64,000 bases of DNA from Crossaster papposus (taxonomy: Eukaryota > Echinodermata > Asteroidea > Velatida > Solasteridae), in contig JBAIAA010000008.1 in assembly GCA_037893245.1 (NCBI GenBank), forward strand, positions 4,732,001-4,796,000, written 5' to 3'. Positions 60,657 through 64,000 of this stretch are shown here, in pieces. Each line of letters opens with the position of its first letter. The first letter of the stretch is position 1. The notes under the pieces were generated by a model. That model worked only from the letters and a program-made list of their open reading frames with translations, made no database searches and was not told the DNA's origin. The translations under genes and the position numbers were made by a program.

Positions 60657-61625
60657 ATGCGTTTATCAAGCATGACACGGTTTTATACACTGGCACTGTT
60701 GATGGTGCTGGTCATGGTTCCGTTTGTCACCGAAAAAGCCCAGGCAAACGCCCTTTGTACCTTGGATGGTGATCAACGCACCGTCTGCCTGCCTGCTTAC
60801 CCTAAACGCATTATCAGCCTGTCACCCGGTGCCACAGAACTGTTGTTTGAAGCCGGTGCCGGCCAACAAGTGATTGCGACGGACAAGCACAGCGACTACC
60901 CACCCGCTGTCAAACAACTGCCCAATGTCGGCGGTTACCCCAACACCAGTGCCGAGGCCATTGTTCAGCAAAAGCCTGATCTGGTGGTGATCTGGAGTAA
61001 TGGCAATTCCCCTACGCTGGTCGGGCAGCTAAAAAAACTTGGCCTGCGCACCTTTCATATTAACGTGACAACACTGGCCGATATCCCTCGCACCCTTCAA
61101 CAGTTAGGCCGCATTACCGGCAATACTGTCACAGCGAACAACGCGGCTGCCGCTTTTAATCAACGGCTGAATGCACTGAGAAATACCTATCAGGCGCGCA
61201 CGCCCATTACTGTTTTCTATGAAGTCTGGCAAGACCCGCTGATGACCGTCGGCCGCGATCAGGTGACGAACGAAGTGATTACGGTGTGTGGCGGGCACAA
61301 TGTGTTTGGCACAGTGCCGCAGCCTATTCCCAGAATTTCGATGGAATCACTACTGGCGAAAAACCCGCAAGTCATTATTGACACCGCCCCTAACGGCCCA
61401 ACCCCTGAACACCGCCAACAGCAAATCAAACACTGGCAGCAATGGCCCATGCTGGCGGCGGTTCAGCAACAACAGTTTATTACCCTGAACAGCAATACCA
61501 TTAGCCGACCGACATCACGGCTGCTGGACGGGACAACACAGCTTTGCCAACAACTGGATGCCGTAAGAAGAACGCTAAAACAGCGCGCCCGAACAACCCA
61601 TACCCGTAACACCTTGTCACCATGA
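60657..61625 (+). CDS. btuF: Vitamin B12 periplasmic binding protein
   Basis: This 322-residue protein carries cobalamin to BtuCD. The start at 60657 follows AGGGG. The signal peptide (MTRFYTLALLMVLVMVPFV) is cleaved near EKAQANA. The class III binding-protein fold shows PKRIISLSPGATELLFEAGA, VGGYPNTSAEAIVQQKPDLVVIW, FYEVWQDPLMTVGRDQVTNEVI and ISMESLLAKNPQVII. The stop overlaps the btuB start (ATGA). Confidence 0.93.
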   Translation: MRLSSMTRFYTLALLMVLVMVPFVTEKAQANALCTLDGDQRTVCLPAYPKRIISLSPGATELLFEAGAGQQVIATDKHSDYPPAVKQLPNVGGYPNTSAEAIVQQKPDLVVIWSNGNSPTLVGQLKKLGLRTFHINVTTLADIPRTLQQLGRITGNTVTANNAAAAFNQRLNALRNTYQARTPITVFYEVWQDPLMTVGRDQVTNEVITVCGGHNVFGTVPQPIPRISMESLLAKNPQVIIDTAPNGPTPEHRQQQIKHWQQWPMLAAVQQQQFITLNSNTISRPTSRLLDGTTQLCQQLDAVRRTLKQRARTTHTRNTLSP

Positions 61626-63556
61626 TAACACCAAGGATTTTCATGCCACGCCTCTCAACACGCGTTCTCCCTTTGCAACGCCAGTCTTTGGCCATCGCCA
61701 CCGGCTGCCTGTTAGCCGGTTTACCTCTGCACGCCTTTGCAGAGGAGGTGCAGGATCTGGACGATGTCATTGTCACCGCGTCTCGTACGGCACAAACCGT
61801 GGATGAAACGCTGGCACCCGTCACAGTGATTACTCGAAAAGAGATTGAAAGAAGTCAGGCGACGAGTGTGACAGAGTTGCTGAACAGAACCCCCGGATTA
61901 CAAGTGACATCCAGTGGTGGGCCGGGGAGTATGACCAGTATCTACATGCGTGGAACGAAAACAGCACAAACGCTGGTGATGATTGATGGCATTAAAATCA
62001 ATAGCCCAAGCTCAGGCACTGCCCCTTTACAATATATTGATCCTTCACAGATTGATCGCATCGAAATTGTCAGAGGCCCTCGATCTACATTGTACGGACC
62101 TGATGCTATTGGCGGGGTTATCAATATTTTTACCCGCAAAGGAAAGGGCAAGCCTCAGTTAACCGTGAAAGCAGGTATAGGTAGCCGTAGTACGGGTGAC
62201 TATGGGCTAAACTATGGAGGAAAAATAGGAGATACTCGCTTCAATCTCAGCGCTAATCTCTTTGAAACCGCCGGCTATGATAGAACAAATAATGATTATT
62301 CTGTCAACACAGGTCTCAATCTGGATAATGACGCCTATAGAAACAAGTCATTTTCAGGCAATATTTCTCACAACTTTGGTTCAGGTATCAAAGCAGGAGT
62401 GACCTTTTCCCACCAAGAGGGAAAAAGTGAATTTGATGGTTATACATCCAAAGAGCCTGACTACATACCACACCCTTACTCAGCCTACATAGAATATAAA
62501 ACAACAACAGTTAATAGCTTTGTCACTCTGCCTGTCAATGATCTTTGGCAATCTCGCGTTGAAGTGGGTTATACCGAATCAAACGATAAAAATCTGGGCA
62601 AAAATGTGTACCCCGGCGATTCATTCACACCCAGCAAATCAGAAACAAATCGTGTTTCTGGGCTCTGGCAAAATGAGCTGGCATGGACTGATGACCAATT
62701 CATGGTTCTAGGTACTGATTACGCTAAAGAACACCTTGATGGAAGCACTACCTATACAGAAGACTCACGCTACAATATCGGTGTATTTGCCCAAAACACC
62801 ACCTATTTTAATGCAAGTGACCTACAGCTAGGGATTCGTCATGATAAAAACGAAGCTTATGGTGAAAATACAATCGGTAATGTCAGCTGGGGAGTGAAAC
62901 TCCCTTATGATATGCGAATCATTAACTCCTATGGCACTGCCTTCAGAGCACCGACATTTGCTAATCTCTACTACCCTGGTTACGCCAATCCAGACCTAAA
63001 GCCTGAAACCTCTGAAAACTACGAAATAGCATTACAAGGGAAACTCTCTGAAGCAACCCGCTGGTCTATCAATGTCTATCAAAACACGATGGATGATATG
63101 ATTGTGGCGTATTCGCCTACTTATATCCCTGAAAATATCGATAAAGCCCGCATCCGTGGTATTGAGTTCAGTGTCACGACACAACTGGCTGACTGGCAAA
63201 TTAACACTAACCTCAGTTTTGTTGACCCTGAAAATCGCTCAGGTGCTGATAAAGGCAAAACACTGCATCGCCGTGCCGAGCAACTTCTCAATATCAATAT
63301 TGATCGAGAATTCGGCTGCTGGACCGTCGGAGGTACACTCCGTGCACAGGGTGCCAGCTGGAATGATGCCGCAAACACACAGGAGGTGCCCGGTTTTGCG
63401 ACGGCTGATTTGCGCGCCTCTGTACAAGTGATCCCGACACTAAAGGCACAGTTCAAAGTCGTCAATGTGCTGGATAAAGAATACTCAACGACACAAGGTT
63501 ACAGAGATGAACCGCGCGGCGGCTTTGTCACTCTGATCTGGACACCTGAACTGTAA
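61622..63556 (+). CDS. btuB: TonB-dependent cobalamin receptor
   Basis: This 644-residue outer-membrane transporter has a signal peptide ending near HAFAEE, followed by the TonB box region DLDDVIVTASR and the plug domain (RTPGLQVTSSGGPGS, IEIVRGPRSTLYGPDAIGGVINI). The 22-strand barrel shows FRAPTFANLYYPGYANPDLKPE and ends in FVTLIWTPEL (C-terminal aromatic-rich strand). An in-frame ATG at 61643 is an alternative start. It is cotranscribed with btuF. IS1595 copy 2 begins 4 bases after the stop. Confidence 0.95.
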   Translation: MITPRIFMPRLSTRVLPLQRQSLAIATGCLLAGLPLHAFAEEVQDLDDVIVTASRTAQTVDETLAPVTVITRKEIERSQATSVTELLNRTPGLQVTSSGGPGSMTSIYMRGTKTAQTLVMIDGIKINSPSSGTAPLQYIDPSQIDRIEIVRGPRSTLYGPDAIGGVINIFTRKGKGKPQLTVKAGIGSRSTGDYGLNYGGKIGDTRFNLSANLFETAGYDRTNNDYSVNTGLNLDNDAYRNKSFSGNISHNFGSGIKAGVTFSHQEGKSEFDGYTSKEPDYIPHPYSAYIEYKTTTVNSFVTLPVNDLWQSRVEVGYTESNDKNLGKNVYPGDSFTPSKSETNRVSGLWQNELAWTDDQFMVLGTDYAKEHLDGSTTYTEDSRYNIGVFAQNTTYFNASDLQLGIRHDKNEAYGENTIGNVSWGVKLPYDMRIINSYGTAFRAPTFANLYYPGYANPDLKPETSENYEIALQGKLSEATRWSINVYQNTMDDMIVAYSPTYIPENIDKARIRGIEFSVTTQLADWQINTNLSFVDPENRSGADKGKTLHRRAEQLLNINIDREFGCWTVGGTLRAQGASWNDAANTQEVPGFATADLRASVQVIPTLKAQFKVVNVLDKEYSTTQGYRDEPRGGFVTLIWTPEL

Positions 63557-63560
63557 GCGC

Positions 63561-64000
63561 GGCTCTGTTCACAATAACTGTGGGTAGAGCCAATGTGAGG
63601 TTTCCTGATCTAACAAACTTTCTTCTGAGAACTTATGAGTCTTTAAGAATCGTTTCCAGCCAAGATAGCGTGACAGGTATTTTGTTGCGACGCCTTTGAA
63701 TAGCCCATTAATCCAACGTTTCAGCTCGCTATGATAGGCGTTTACTGTTTGAATATGATAAACAGCCTCTCGAACGTATTTCCCCGCTGTTGTCACTAAC
63801 TGTACCAGGGATACATGGAGTTTTTCAGCCAGTTTTTCATGGGACATATAGGCATCAGTGCAGAGCATACTGCCTTCTTGTATTTGGCCTGCCAGTTGTG
63901 TTGACAGTTCATCAACGCTGACATGCTGAAGAACGGCATCTTTAATATGATGCTGCCGGTCACAAGCGACCATTACAGGAATCTTTTTTACTTTTTCTTT
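63561..64000 (-). mobile_element. IS1595-family element, copy 2 (continues past the window)
   Basis: It begins with GGCTCTGTTCACAATAACTG, as in the right end of copy 1. The other end and target duplication lie outside. Confidence 0.93.
63569..64000 (-). CDS. IS1595-family transposase, C-terminal part
   Basis: The frame is open from the window edge (KEKVKKIPVMVACDRQ) to a stop within the inverted repeat. It is nearly the same as copy 1, but the end is longer (DQETSHWLYPQLL) because the stop used by copy 1 is a Ser codon here. Whether the TGA of copy 1 is shared cannot be seen. Confidence 0.9.
   Translation of the reverse strand, partial: KEKVKKIPVMVACDRQHHIKDAVLQHVSVDELSTQLAGQIQEGSMLCTDAYMSHEKLAEKLHVSLVQLVTTAGKYVREAVYHIQTVNAYHSELKRWINGLFKGVATKYLSRYLGWKRFLKTHKFSEESLLDQETSHWLYPQLL

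Overview
The window is a gammaproteobacterial chromosome segment. The backbone genes (eno, queA-tgt-yajC-secD-secF, rsmC, trmN/yfiC, yciA, udk, ldhA, btuFB and a group-2 kps capsule locus) are all of gammaproteobacterial type. The extreme load of insertion sequences and the many fresh pseudogenes suggest a marine or host-associated lineage, for example an Endozoicomonas-like member of the Oceanospirillales. That placement is inference, not shown by the sequence. At least 17 insertion sequences from nine families, one group II intron, one ISAs1-like MITE and three unusual cruciform elements take up more than half of the window.

Layout. 1-0.7 kb: N-terminus of a LapA-type adhesin (minus). 1-3.4 kb: an IS1595-family element sits between the eno stop codon and its terminator, followed by eno. 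3.7-5.7 kb: cruciform element 1, a decayed FAD monooxygenase and tRNA-Leu(CAA). 5.8-11.9 kb: a small membrane protein, then queA, tgt, yajC, secD and secF. 11.9-20.9 kb: IS630 copy 1, IS66 copy 1, a nucleoside-recognition gene fragment, a group II intron and IS21. 21-26 kb: IS3 and the broken capsule genes kpsF and a fused glycosyltransferase. 26-32 kb: IS701-like copy 1, a VapBC toxin-antitoxin pair, two MntA-like nucleotidyltransferase remnants, a possible cysteine protease, ldhA, and cruciform element 2 holding IS701-like copy 2. 32-36.6 kb: kpsMTED (minus), with D, T and M broken and E intact. 37-42.4 kb: OmpA-type lipoprotein, trmN, rsmC, IS630 copy 2, yciA, udk. 42.4-54.7 kb: an insertion-sequence archipelago, including an IS66 element (44298-51448) that carries four further insertions in two nested layers. 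54.7-59.2 kb: cobQ, disrupted by ISAs1, itself disrupted by IS1380. 59.4-63.6 kb: cruciform element 3, a small secreted-protein remnant, a cobalamin riboswitch and btuF-btuB. The right edge enters a second IS1595 element.

How the genes fit together. secD-secF-yajC form the accessory Sec complex, and queA and tgt supply queuosine modification of tRNA. btuF and btuB import B12 under riboswitch control, while the neighbouring cobQ is dead. The capsule export and synthesis genes are nearly all inactivated, each by a different small lesion, so surface polysaccharide appears to be under relaxed selection or phase-off. Element boundaries, target duplications and lengths without inserts agree exactly for most elements, so the order of insertion can be read directly.

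The most novel signal is a family of three elements of about 263-265 bp (3743-4005, 30666-32052 without its IS, 59449-59711). They have unrelated stem sequences but the same fold: a terminal stem of about 30 bp, two arms, and a central CCC-NNN-GGG mini-hairpin. They also share a covarying inner motif: stem, GCA, stem, tetraloop, stem, AA, stem, AACG.
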